A stretch of DNA of 64,000 nt, taken from NCBI RefSeq assembly GCF_000023285.1, contig NC_013162.1, positions 970,501 through 1,034,500 on the forward strand, given 5' to 3'. How positions within the stretch are numbered: position 1 is the first letter of the stretch; every line of letters starts with the position of its first letter. Positions 27,842-36,242 of this stretch are shown one piece after another. This stretch comes from Capnocytophaga ochracea DSM 7271 (GTDB lineage: Bacteria > Bacteroidota > Bacteroidia > Flavobacteriales > Flavobacteriaceae). A model generated the notes under the pieces. That model was not told the origin of the DNA. It did not search any database and was given only the letters and a program-made list of their open reading frames with translations. A program made the position numbers and the translations under genes.

Positions 27842-28174
27842 TTACCTTTTACCTCGTAAGAAAGCAAACAATTTTCTCTTCTTCAAATATTCAAGGTTAT
27901 AATCATTCTCGTACGCTTCACGTTCAAAGATGATATTTTGGTAAGCTCTCTTCTTATCTTTATACTTAATATATTTCAGTATGAAATCCACAAGATACCA
28001 TATATAGAAAAATATCACCAAGAGTTCTCGTTGCTGAGCTAAATGTATGCGTTCGTGGTTGATGAATTGTGCATCTTTCAATAGTTTTGTATCATTAGTA
28101 AATATAAAGGGGTAGAGGGTAATACCACTAAAACCCTTAGGTACTAAATATCTGTTTACTATAAACCGATTCAT
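27842..28174 (-). CDS. Small protein with HERIH zinc-peptidase-like motif
   Basis: The start at 28174 (MNRFIVNRYLVPKGFSG) is supported by a promoter 20 bases upstream; a longer frame begins before the transcript. The 110-residue product has a HERIH motif (NHERIHLAQQREL) that fits HExxH metallopeptidases, a hydrophobic segment after it (VIFFYIWYLVDFIL) and a downstream Glu in FEREAYEND that could be the third ligand. It is much smaller than known peptidases of this type, so catalytic activity is only a possibility. No family name is offered. Confidence 0.7.
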   Translation of the reverse strand: MNRFIVNRYLVPKGFSGITLYPFIFTNDTKLLKDAQFINHERIHLAQQRELLVIFFYIWYLVDFILKYIKYKDKKRAYQNIIFEREAYENDYNLEYLKKRKLFAFLRGKR

Positions 28175-28193
28175 ATAAGTAAAAAGTATGTGG

Positions 28194-28225
28194 CAAAAGT
28201 AGTGAGAAATTAGCAGATAAACAAA
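28194..28225 (-). promoter_or_regulatory. Promoter of HERIH protein gene
   Basis: Minus-strand TTTG (28222-28225), 20 bases, TACTTTTG (28194-28201), 20 bases before the ATG at 28174. It fixes the start choice. Confidence 0.75.
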
Positions 28226-28265
28226 TGAATTGTTAATTATCAATTCTCAATTGTCAATTCATAAA

Positions 28266-28281
28266 TGTTCCACGTGGAACA
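28266..28281. promoter_or_regulatory. parS site 3
   Basis: TGTTCCACGTGGAACA, a perfect palindrome differing from the consensus by one base in each arm. With the sites at 26643 and 27793 it forms a 1.6-kb cluster. Confidence 0.88.
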
Positions 28282-28355
28282 TTTATGAATTGAATATATA
28301 GCTTTATTTAAAAATATTTATTACCTTTGTCGGCGTAAAATAATAATATATCAGT

Positions 28356-29147
28356 ATGAAAAAGTTTTCATTCCTGTTGTTATTTCCTTTTATCGGAATG
28401 GCACAAATTATCAATACTCCAGCTACACGTTTGGAGAAAGAACTCAATGGTAAAGCAAAAGCTCTTATTGAACGTACTTATGACGTCTTTCAAGGTAATC
28501 TTAAACAAAAACGTCTTGCAACCGAAAATTATTATGAATTTAATGAAGAAGGAAACACCTTGCAGTTAGAACAAAAATATAGTGGTATTACTTTGCGTTA
28601 CGACTATGTTTACAATGTTGAGCAAAAACCTCTACAAGTGAAAATATTGAGAATGGCTCACGGAGGTATACAGAGTTCTACAGGACTCTATGAATATAAT
28701 AACCAAGGGCATTTAGTAACTTATCGTACAATGATGGAGGGTAGCGCTTCGCCTACACAAACCTATACTTTTAACAAGTGGGACGCCAACGGTAACCCTA
28801 CCGAAGGTCTCTTAGTAACACCCGATAGCAAAGCGAAGGTATTCCAGGAGTTTGATAAAAATAATCAGCGCACTTTGCTCAAAATGGTAACCGAAGGAAA
28901 TCCACCTACCGAGATGCGCATCTCAGTGCGTTACGACCGTGAGGGTAGGGTAGTGGAACGCAGTATTGCTGAGGGAAACACCAAACCCGATGTAATGCAT
29001 TATACATATGATAAAAAAGGTATTCCTACCGGCGTAAATAACCAGAAGTTTGAACATACTTTTGATAAGCAAGGTAATTGGGTTACTCGCATTGTATTCG
29101 TCAATGGATATATCGTAGGATTTACAGAAAGAGAAATAAAATACTAA
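28356..29147 (+). CDS. Secreted YD-like protein, paralog 2
   Basis: This 263-residue protein has a signal peptide (MKKFSFLLLFPFIGMAQ) and repeated short units such as EYNNQGHLVTYR, RYDREGRVVERS and TYDKKGIPTG, with a closing FDKQGNWVTR and TEREIKY. It is a paralog of the gene at 17567, which shares the signal-peptide layout, the KGNW unit and the ending. It lies directly upstream of a WG-repeat lipoprotein gene (20-base gap), and the two may be co-transcribed. A TACCTTTG box at 28322-28329 may be the promoter; a good upstream box is missing. Confidence 0.8.
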   Translation: MKKFSFLLLFPFIGMAQIINTPATRLEKELNGKAKALIERTYDVFQGNLKQKRLATENYYEFNEEGNTLQLEQKYSGITLRYDYVYNVEQKPLQVKILRMAHGGIQSSTGLYEYNNQGHLVTYRTMMEGSASPTQTYTFNKWDANGNPTEGLLVTPDSKAKVFQEFDKNNQRTLLKMVTEGNPPTEMRISVRYDREGRVVERSIAEGNTKPDVMHYTYDKKGIPTGVNNQKFEHTFDKQGNWVTRIVFVNGYIVGFTEREIKY

Positions 29148-29167
29148 TATTAAAAATACATATACTT

Positions 29168-29875
29168 ATGAAAAGACTATTTATTATTACTTTAGCTTTG
29201 TTCTGTACGGCTTGTAATACCGATTGGCGCAGAAAATACGATGAGGTATATCCGTCTCAAAACGGAATTTCAATGGTAAGAAGAGATAATAAATACGGAC
29301 TCGTAAATGCCGAAGGTACCGTCGTAGCACCTTTGAAGTATGATTATATCAATATCTACCCTTCTGCCGAAATACCTTTTTATGATGTTACCATTAATAA
29401 TTTATATGGGGTGATACGCCCTTCGGGTGAAGAACTCATTCCTGCTCAGTATAATTTTATTTCGTATTCCGAAGGTGTTTTTATTGTACAACTCAATGAT
29501 AAGAAAAAACTTCTTAGTACTAATAACGAAACACTCACCCCTTGGTATGACGAAATAGACTTCTTTTTCGGTGGTCTGGCTCGTGTTAAACAAGGTAATA
29601 AGTATGGCTATTTAAATACTAAAGGTAAAGTAGTATTGCCTTTTGTATATGATGACGCTGATGATTTCAACGATAGTAAAAAGGCAATGGTGAAGTATAA
29701 AGGTAAGTGGGGAATGATTGATAATCTCGGTAATACAATCATTCCTTTTGAATATGAACAGGCTGAACCCTATACTAAAAGCAATGAGGAATGGGAAGAT
29801 TATTACTATATCCTCATAAAGAAAGGCAGAGAGGTAAATATAGATAAAGAAGGTAATCTTTTGTCATTTAAATAA
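29168..29875 (+). CDS. WG-repeat lipoprotein
   Basis: This 235-residue protein starts at 29168 with a lipoprotein signal (LALFCTAC). The mature part is a chain of WG-type beta repeats: NKYGLVNAEGTVVAPLKYDYI, GLARVKQGNKYGYLNTKGK and KGKWGMIDNLGNTIIPFEYE, each shown partly. WG repeats form surface-exposed beta folds that bind other molecules; the ligand is not known. The gene overlaps the tail of the convergent GH65 gene by eight bases. Confidence 0.85.
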   Translation: MKRLFIITLALFCTACNTDWRRKYDEVYPSQNGISMVRRDNKYGLVNAEGTVVAPLKYDYINIYPSAEIPFYDVTINNLYGVIRPSGEELIPAQYNFISYSEGVFIVQLNDKKKLLSTNNETLTPWYDEIDFFFGGLARVKQGNKYGYLNTKGKVVLPFVYDDADDFNDSKKAMVKYKGKWGMIDNLGNTIIPFEYEQAEPYTKSNEEWEDYYYILIKKGREVNIDKEGNLLSFK

Positions 29876-32000
29876 TCACTTCTTTTACTTCTCCTCTAAA
29901 TATCACTTTAAACGATAAACGCTTCCATTGTTTAGGCAAGCGAGGCGTAAACGTTAGTGCACCGTTCTTTACACGCATACCAGCAAAGCCCTCTACAATG
30001 CTGAGCCACGTGCCCGCCATCGAGGTGATGTGTAACCCTTCGTGTACCTCCTTGTTGTAGTCGTCCAAATCAAGCCGAGCTGTACGCAGGTAGAGCGCGT
30101 AGGCTTCCTCTGTCTTCCCTAAGGCTGATGCGAGGACACTATGCACACAAGGTGAGAGTGACGACTCGTGTACGGTGAAAGGCTCATAAAACTCATAGTG
30201 CTTTTGAAGTTGTTCTTTGGTAAATCGCTCTTCAAAGAAATAAAATCCCTGTAACGTATCTGCCTGTTTGATATAAGGCGAACGCAATATCCTATCCCAC
30301 GACCAATGTTGGTTGAGCGGGCGCTCCCCAGTAGGAATGGCACTCACAGGCTTGAGGTCTTTATCCAAAAAACCGTCTTGTTGCAAGTATACATCATACT
30401 TTTCGCTATAAGGCAAGTACATATGTTCCACAATATCACTCCACTCCTTCAATTCTTTAATAGTCACCCATTGCTTTTCGCTCTTGTATTTCAGTGCCAT
30501 AGTCGCTGCATAACTCAAACACCAAGAGGCGAGATAGTTCGTATAGAAATTATTGTTCACATTGTTTTCGTACTCATTAGGTCCTGTCACTCCTAAGATT
30601 ACGTACTGTTTCTTTTCTTCTGAAAAATTGACTCTCTGTGCCCAAAAACGTGCGATAGCAATAAGCACTTCCATTCCATATTCTTTCAGGTACGACTCAT
30701 CGCCCGTATAGCGTGTATAGTTATAAATTGCAAAAGCAATCGCCCCGTTGCGGTGTATTTCTTCAAAGGTAATTTCCCATTCATTATGGCACTCTTCACC
30801 GTTCATTGTTACCATAGGGTAGAGTGCAGCCCCGCCAGTAAAACCGAGTTTTTGGGCGTTTTCAATAGCTTGTGGCAACTGTTTATAGCGGTACAACAGC
30901 AAATTGCGAGCTACTTCCGCGCCTTTGGTAGCCATATAAAAAGGCAGGCAATAAGCCTCAGTATCCCAATAGGTACTACCACCGTACTTTTCCCCCGTAA
31001 AACCCTTAGGTCCTATGTTCAAATGGGCATACTTGCCCTGATACGTTTGGTTGAGCTGAAAAATATTAAACCGGATACCTTGTTGTGCTTTCTCATCACC
31101 TTCAATCACAATATCCGATGTTTCCCATATCGCCGCCCAATCTTCTTTCTGCATCTCCAATAACCCCTCAAATGTTAATGCCTGTGCGTCTCGCACCTTT
31201 GACAAAGTTTTAGACTTTGTCAAAGGTGTATAGCCACCATATTTTTCAATACGAAAGGTTTGGTTTTGCTTAACAGTTACTTCATACTGCAACCCTATAT
31301 AGTTCTCCTTTCTATTTTCTTTTTCACTGATATTCAGTTCTTTTCCTTCTATAAAAAGATGATTTTCCATAAAGGTTTGCACTTTAAAGGCTGTCTTTTT
31401 AGTTTCAGCAAGTATAGTAGCGCAGTTGTTTTCCGAAGAAATTTCCAAAGTATTCCAAAAAAGCTCGTCCCAGTTAGCATCATTATTCTTAATACCACTG
31501 TCTAAGTAACTTTCTATTTCTATGGAAGTATCAGCATTAAGAGGACTAATCTCATAACGTAAAGCTCCTATTTCATCATAACGCAACGAGAGCAAACGCA
31601 CTACTTTTACAGCAATTTCCACACCGTTAGGAAGCGTAGCCGTAAACCTTCGTTCGTACCAACCCTCTTTCATATTCAGTTGTCGGCGGAAGTTTTTTAC
31701 CTCCAAACAAGTATTTAAGTCTAATAGTTCCCCGTCTATTTTGATGTGCAGTCCTATCCAGCTGGGCGCATTGAGCACTTTGGCAAAGTACTCAGGATAG
31801 CCGTTTTTCCACCAGCCCACTCGGGTTTTATCGGGGTAATACACCCCACCGATGTAGCTCCCTTGAAGTGTATCGCCCGTATAGTCCTCTTCAAAGTTAG
31901 CGCGCATTCCCATAGCCCCATTTCCAAGGCTGAAAATACTTTCGTGTTTGGTAACCTCAGCTTTATTAAAGCCCTCTACGATAATGTTCCACGTGTTCAT
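29868..32000 (-). CDS. Glycoside hydrolase family 65 disaccharide phosphorylase
   Basis: This 710-residue enzyme fits GH65, inverting phosphorylases that split alpha-linked disaccharides such as maltose with phosphate. The N-terminal beta domain (about 1-270) is followed by an (alpha/alpha)6 barrel. The catalytic acid is Glu476 in TGPNEYENNVNN; the phosphate-site segments GGSTYWDTEAY and TGGAALYPMVTMNGEE are also present. Which disaccharide it uses cannot be read. A dispersed genomic palindrome is embedded in frame and encodes residues 258-269 (TPLTKSKTLSKV), between two conserved parts. No sugar transporter or phosphoglucomutase is adjacent. Confidence 0.9.
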   Translation of the reverse strand: MNTWNIIVEGFNKAEVTKHESIFSLGNGAMGMRANFEEDYTGDTLQGSYIGGVYYPDKTRVGWWKNGYPEYFAKVLNAPSWIGLHIKIDGELLDLNTCLEVKNFRRQLNMKEGWYERRFTATLPNGVEIAVKVVRLLSLRYDEIGALRYEISPLNADTSIEIESYLDSGIKNNDANWDELFWNTLEISSENNCATILAETKKTAFKVQTFMENHLFIEGKELNISEKENRKENYIGLQYEVTVKQNQTFRIEKYGGYTPLTKSKTLSKVRDAQALTFEGLLEMQKEDWAAIWETSDIVIEGDEKAQQGIRFNIFQLNQTYQGKYAHLNIGPKGFTGEKYGGSTYWDTEAYCLPFYMATKGAEVARNLLLYRYKQLPQAIENAQKLGFTGGAALYPMVTMNGEECHNEWEITFEEIHRNGAIAFAIYNYTRYTGDESYLKEYGMEVLIAIARFWAQRVNFSEEKKQYVILGVTGPNEYENNVNNNFYTNYLASWCLSYAATMALKYKSEKQWVTIKELKEWSDIVEHMYLPYSEKYDVYLQQDGFLDKDLKPVSAIPTGERPLNQHWSWDRILRSPYIKQADTLQGFYFFEERFTKEQLQKHYEFYEPFTVHESSLSPCVHSVLASALGKTEEAYALYLRTARLDLDDYNKEVHEGLHITSMAGTWLSIVEGFAGMRVKNGALTFTPRLPKQWKRLSFKVIFRGEVKEVII
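31194..31228. repeat. Palindromic repeat inside the GH65 coding region
   Basis: CACCTTTGACAAAGT, five bases, ACTTTGTCAAAGGTG: a perfect 15-base inverted repeat of the ACTTTGCCAAAGT family. It keeps the reading frame and contributes residues 258-269 of the enzyme. It is the only copy I found inside a gene. Confidence 0.85.
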
Positions 32001-32028
32001 AGCTATTAGTCTTCACAAGTTTAAAGTG

Positions 32029-32060
32029 CAAAGGTAGAAGATAATTAGCAAACGAGCAAA
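32029..32060 (-). promoter_or_regulatory. GH65 promoter, repeated family A
   Basis: Minus-strand TTTG (32057-32060), 20 bases, TACCTTTG (32029-32036). The spacer begins CTCGTTTGCTAATTA, the same as in the rpsU promoter. Confidence 0.8.
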
Positions 32061-32100
32061 TTTGTAAAATTAGCTCATAAATACCCTACCCAATAATGAT

Positions 32101-32418
32101 TACCATTACACTTTTCCATCATTAATTCCCCTTTGGAGGTAGCCAGCGACAGCTGGGTATGTACCCCGTGAGAACGTAGTATGTGTAAAGGAGGAGGTTT
32201 GTCTCCTTTTCCAGCTTGTCCCCCTTCGGGGGTTCGGGGGCTTACCGAATAAATGACTCGTCATATTCCCCCTCATTGAGGTAGCCAGCGACAGCTGGGT
32301 ATGTACCCCACAAGAACGGAGTATGTGTAAAGGAGGAGGTTTGTCTCCTTTTCCAGCTTGTCCCCCTTCGGGGGTTCGGGGGCTTACCCAATAAATGATT
32401 CGTCACATTCCCCCTTTT
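32101..32418. repeat. 142-bp structured repeat, two tandem copies
   Basis: Two copies with a period of 142 bases carry hairpin-forming pieces: CCAGC/GCTGG, GGAG/CTCC and CCCCCTTCGGGGG. Inverted copies are at 44257-44715. No coding frame is conserved among copies. The gap 32,001-32,866 between the GH65 and toxin-antitoxin genes holds only repeats and the promoter at 32029. Confidence 0.85.
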
Positions 32419-32498
32419 TCGTCATTCGTCATTCTCTCGCTTTTCCGTCGTACTCCCCCCTAGTGCCTATGGCCTAAGGCCTATCACCTCTTCCTCTT

Positions 32499-32712
32499 TC
32501 TTTCGCCTCGAAACCCCGTTTTTAACATTTTTAACCTTGTTGTATTATATTATGAATCAACTACTTATATACCCATCCTATACCAATCGTCCAAGATTCG
32601 TATAAGCTTCCTATAAGCTCTCTATAAGCTACCCCCACCCATCTTACAGCCTTTTTTCACCAAAAACTCTTCCTTCCCTCTTCCGAACTTCTCCGTTTCC
32701 TTCCGCTCTCTC
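32499..32712. repeat. ~210-bp dispersed element, copy 1
   Basis: Starts near TTTCGCCTCGAAACCCCGTT and includes AAGATTCGTATAAGCTTCC, TATAAGCTCTCTATAAGCTA and TTTTTTCACCAAAAAC. A direct copy lies at 40072-40285 and an inverted copy at 43994-44206. It is next to the 142-bp repeats here, as it is at 44 kb. Confidence 0.85.
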
Positions 32713-32866
32713 TAACCTATCCAATTTGTCCAACAAGTCTGACCTATCAAAAAACAATTTTTATCACTCTTATCCAAAAGTATAATTCCACTGCCGATAT
32801 AGAATAGACAATTGTAAAATTAGCAGATTAGCAAATTATTATTATCTTTGCAAAAAAAAATAGAAT

Positions 32867-33142
32867 ATGAGAACTGTAAATTACAATAAAATGGTCAATT
32901 ACAATGTGAGTATCCCTGAGGGAGACGTACCTATGTTTGAATCTCTTTTCAAGAAATATAATGTGATAGTAGAACCTACTATAGTAGCGGAACCTGTAGA
33001 GGAATATATTCCTAATAAAGAAACTATAAAAGCTATTGAGGAAGGAAGAATAGAACTCGCTAAATATAAAAAGGGACTCGTAAAAGGTTATACAAATGCT
33101 CAAGAATTGATTAACGATATCTTATCTGAAGAAGATGAATGA
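32867..33142 (+). CDS. Antitoxin of second YafQ module
   Basis: This 91-residue acidic protein overlaps the toxin gene by eight bases. The N-terminal part (VNYNVSIPEGDVPMFESLFKKY) is followed by a PNKETIKAIEEG segment and a C-terminal helix (YTNAQELINDILSEEDE) that parallel the antitoxin at 8325. A TATCTTTG box lies at 32843-32850, but the upstream box is poor. Like other type II antitoxins it is expected to bind the toxin and repress its own promoter. Confidence 0.8.
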   Translation: MRTVNYNKMVNYNVSIPEGDVPMFESLFKKYNVIVEPTIVAEPVEEYIPNKETIKAIEEGRIELAKYKKGLVKGYTNAQELINDILSEEDE

Positions 33143-33455
33143 CACAAAAGAAAATAAAGATTTGTATCGTATTGTCTATGCTACGACCTTTAAAAAGGAT
33201 CTAAAAAAATATAAAAATCAACCTATTAAGCTATCAAAAATTATAGAAATAATTAATATTTTGATAGAAAAAGGTTCTGAAGGTATCCCAATGGATAAAA
33301 AACCTCATCTTTTAACAGGAAATTATAAAGGTTGTATGGAATGTCATATAGAACCTGACTTACTACTTATTTGGGAACAAGATGATACTGAAAAAACAAT
33401 TATGTTAGATAGAATAGGTAGTCATTCAGAGCTTTTTTATAAAAATAAGAAATAA
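33135..33455 (+). CDS. YafQ-family mRNA interferase toxin, second module
   Basis: This 106-residue basic protein carries the YafQ pattern HLLTGNYKGCMECHIEPDLLLIW and a C-terminal RIGSHSELF, nearly identical in these blocks to the toxin at 8017. The rest differs enough that each probably pairs with its own antitoxin. The gene lies between a repeat-rich spacer and mutS, 31 bases before the mutS start. Confidence 0.88.
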   Translation: MNDTKENKDLYRIVYATTFKKDLKKYKNQPIKLSKIIEIINILIEKGSEGIPMDKKPHLLTGNYKGCMECHIEPDLLLIWEQDDTEKTIMLDRIGSHSELFYKNKK

Positions 33456-33486
33456 TAAATACTTTTTCACTTTTTCACTAAAAAAT

Positions 33487-36069
33487 ATGGCAAAAGAAAC
33501 CCCCTTGATGAAGCAGTACAATCAGATAAAAAGCAAATATCCTGATGCTTTACTGCTGTTTAGGGTAGGCGATTTCTACGAAACCTTCGGTGAAGATGCC
33601 GTAAAAGCCGCTCATACCCTCGACATTGTGCTCACCAACCGCAACAACGGCACCGAGCGCAGTGAATTGGCGGGTTTTCCTTACCATTCTATCAATACCT
33701 ATCTCCCCAAGCTCGTAAAAGCAGGCTACCGCGTGGCAATATGCGACCAGCTGGAAGACCCTAAACTCGTGAAAGGCATCGTAAAACGAGGTGTTACCGA
33801 ACTTGTTACCCCAGGAGTCGCCCTCAACGACGATATACTGCAAAGCAAGAGCAACAACTTCTTAGCCTCAGTATGGTTGGGCAAACAAAGTTGCGGGGCA
33901 GCTTTTCTCGATGTTTCTACCGGTGAGTTCTTGGTAGCACAAGGCGAAAAAACCTATATCGATAAGCTCTTGCAGAACTTCCGCCCCAGCGAACTGCTTG
34001 TTGCTAAACAACAAAAAAAGGAATTTGCTGAGCATTTTGGCGACGACTTTCACTGTTTCTACTTGGAAGATTGGGTTTTTAAAGATGATTATGCCCAGCA
34101 GGTACTTACCAAACACTTCCAAACCAACTCTCTCAAAGGCTTTGGTGTAGACGAACTCACCGAAGCAATTCTTACTGCAGGGGCTATTCTCTACTACTTA
34201 TCCGAAACCCAACACCACCAACTCCAACACATTACTGCCATTCAGCGCATCGCCGAAGAGGCTTATGTATGGCTCGACAAGTTTACCATTCGCAATTTGG
34301 AACTCTATGTGGGCAATACCACCCCCTCGGTGAGTTTGCTCGATGTGATTGATAAAACGCTATCGCCTATGGGCAGTCGTACCCTCAAACGCTGGTTGGC
34401 GTTACCGCTCAAGAAGTTAGACAAAATCCGTCAGCGTCACGAGGTGGTCGATTACTTTTTGAAACACATCGATGTATTAGAGCAGGTGAAAACTGCCCTC
34501 AGTCATATGGGCGACATCGAACGACTGATTTCTAAGGTTGCTACCCTTAAAATCAATCCGCGGGAGGTAGTGCAATTGCGCGCTTCTTTGGAACATATCC
34601 CCCTGATAAAACAGTTGTGTTTGGCTTCTGCCAATGAATCGCTTACCCTTTTGGGCGATAAACTCCACAGTTGCGAACAGCTCAGCGCACGCATCGCCGA
34701 AACACTTAGTGAAGATGCTCCTGTGAACATAGCCAAAGGTAATGCTATCGCCAAAGGTTTTTCGGCAGAATTGGACGAACTACGCGGACTCTCGCATTCG
34801 GGCAAAAGTTATTTAGACGATTTGCTCTTGCGTGAAAGCCAACGCACAGGTATTCCTTCTCTGAAAATAGATAGCAACAACGTGTTTGGCTACTATATCG
34901 AAGTGCGCAACACCCATAAAGATAAAGTCCCGCCCGATTGGATACGCAAGCAAACTCTTGTGAATGCCGAGCGTTATATCACCGGAGAACTCAAAGAATA
35001 CGAAACCAAAATATTAGGAGCTGAAGAAAAAATCGCTCAGTTAGAGCAATCGCTATACGCCGAACTGATTGCTTTTATCAGTGAATATATCGGTCAGGTA
35101 CAAACGAACGCCACCCTTATCGGTCAGCTGGATTGCCTTTGTAGTTTTGCTACTTTGGCAATGGAAAACAACTATCACCGCCCCGAGATGAACGAAGGGT
35201 ATGCCATTGAAATTAAGGACGGTCGCCACCCTGTGATTGAGAAGCAACTACCCGTAGGTACGCCCTACATTGCCAACGATGTGTATTTAGACCGCGAACG
35301 CCAGCAAATCATAATGATTACCGGACCTAATATGTCGGGTAAATCGGCTATTCTGAGACAAACCGCCCTGATAGTACTCTTGGCACAGATAGGTAGTTTT
35401 GTACCTGCTGCTACTGCTCAATTAGGTATAGTTGATAAGATATTCACCCGTGTAGGCGCAAGCGATAACATCTCTATGGGCGAATCTACTTTTATGGTGG
35501 AGATGAACGAGGCAGCCCTTATTTTGAACAACATCTCCGATAGAAGTTTGGTGCTCTTGGACGAAATCGGGCGTGGTACTAGCACCTACGACGGTATTTC
35601 CATAGCGTGGGCAATCGCCGAATATTTGCACGAGCACCCTAGCAAAGCCAAAACCCTTTTTGCTACCCACTATCACGAACTCAACGAGATGAGTGAGCAG
35701 TTCGAGCGCATCAAGAATTACAATGTATCGGTAAAAGAAACCAAAGACAGCGTACTTTTCTTGCGCAAACTCACCGAGGGCGGTTCAGCGCACAGTTTTG
35801 GGATACACGTAGCGAAGATGGCGGGAATGCCCCAATATGTGATTCAGAAGGCGAATAAAATGCTTAAAAAGCTCGAAGAGAGTCATAATGTAGTACCCAC
35901 TGCCGAAGTGGTTAAAAACGCCCAAAAAGAAATGCAATTGAGCTTCTTTGATATGAACGATCCACTTTTAGAAGCCCTAAAAGAAGATTTACTCAGTCTC
36001 GACATCAACACCCTCACTCCCGTAGAGGCACTGATGAAACTCAACGAAATGAGAAAACGAATTAGCTAA
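33487..36069 (+). CDS. mutS: DNA mismatch repair protein MutS
   Basis: This 860-residue protein recognises mismatches and starts methyl-independent or MutL-dependent repair. The mismatch-wedge Phe-x-Glu is Phe30-Tyr31-Glu32 in VGDFYETFG. The ATPase has Walker A TGPNMSGKS near 612-620, the signature STFMVEMNE, Walker B VLLDEIGRGTSTYDG and FATHYHEL. The C-terminal tail has the helix-turn-helix dimer part. The length is typical of MutS1. It directly follows the second toxin-antitoxin pair, which may share its transcript. Confidence 0.97.
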   Translation: MAKETPLMKQYNQIKSKYPDALLLFRVGDFYETFGEDAVKAAHTLDIVLTNRNNGTERSELAGFPYHSINTYLPKLVKAGYRVAICDQLEDPKLVKGIVKRGVTELVTPGVALNDDILQSKSNNFLASVWLGKQSCGAAFLDVSTGEFLVAQGEKTYIDKLLQNFRPSELLVAKQQKKEFAEHFGDDFHCFYLEDWVFKDDYAQQVLTKHFQTNSLKGFGVDELTEAILTAGAILYYLSETQHHQLQHITAIQRIAEEAYVWLDKFTIRNLELYVGNTTPSVSLLDVIDKTLSPMGSRTLKRWLALPLKKLDKIRQRHEVVDYFLKHIDVLEQVKTALSHMGDIERLISKVATLKINPREVVQLRASLEHIPLIKQLCLASANESLTLLGDKLHSCEQLSARIAETLSEDAPVNIAKGNAIAKGFSAELDELRGLSHSGKSYLDDLLLRESQRTGIPSLKIDSNNVFGYYIEVRNTHKDKVPPDWIRKQTLVNAERYITGELKEYETKILGAEEKIAQLEQSLYAELIAFISEYIGQVQTNATLIGQLDCLCSFATLAMENNYHRPEMNEGYAIEIKDGRHPVIEKQLPVGTPYIANDVYLDRERQQIIMITGPNMSGKSAILRQTALIVLLAQIGSFVPAATAQLGIVDKIFTRVGASDNISMGESTFMVEMNEAALILNNISDRSLVLLDEIGRGTSTYDGISIAWAIAEYLHEHPSKAKTLFATHYHELNEMSEQFERIKNYNVSVKETKDSVLFLRKLTEGGSAHSFGIHVAKMAGMPQYVIQKANKMLKKLEESHNVVPTAEVVKNAQKEMQLSFFDMNDPLLEALKEDLLSLDINTLTPVEALMKLNEMRKRIS

Positions 36070-36105
36070 TTAGCAAATATGAAAATTAGCAAATGAGTAG
36101 TGCTA

Positions 36106-36200
36106 GAAATTTTGTCAAAGTTTCAAATTGCCTGTGTGGCTCGCACCTTTGCCAAAGTTTCTACTCGCCCGTCGTGCTACGACCTTTGCCAAAGTTAGAA
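36106..36200. repeat. Cluster of ACTTTGCCAAAG pieces after mutS
   Basis: TTTGTCAAAGTTTC, CACCTTTGCCAAAGTTTC and GACCTTTGCCAAAGTTA occur within 90 bases, joined by GGCTCGCAC and CGCCCGTCGTGCTACGAC, inner pieces also found with other copies. AATTAGCAAAT-type repeats precede them (36,060-36,095). Confidence 0.7.
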
Positions 36201-36242
36201 ACCTACCCCCTGACACCTAACACCTAAAAAACAATAATAAAA

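Noticed and set aside
31985-32000. TGTTCCACGTGTTCAT, resembling a fourth parS site
   Set aside because: The right arm does not match (TTCAT for GAACA), and the bases are the coding start of the GH65 gene.
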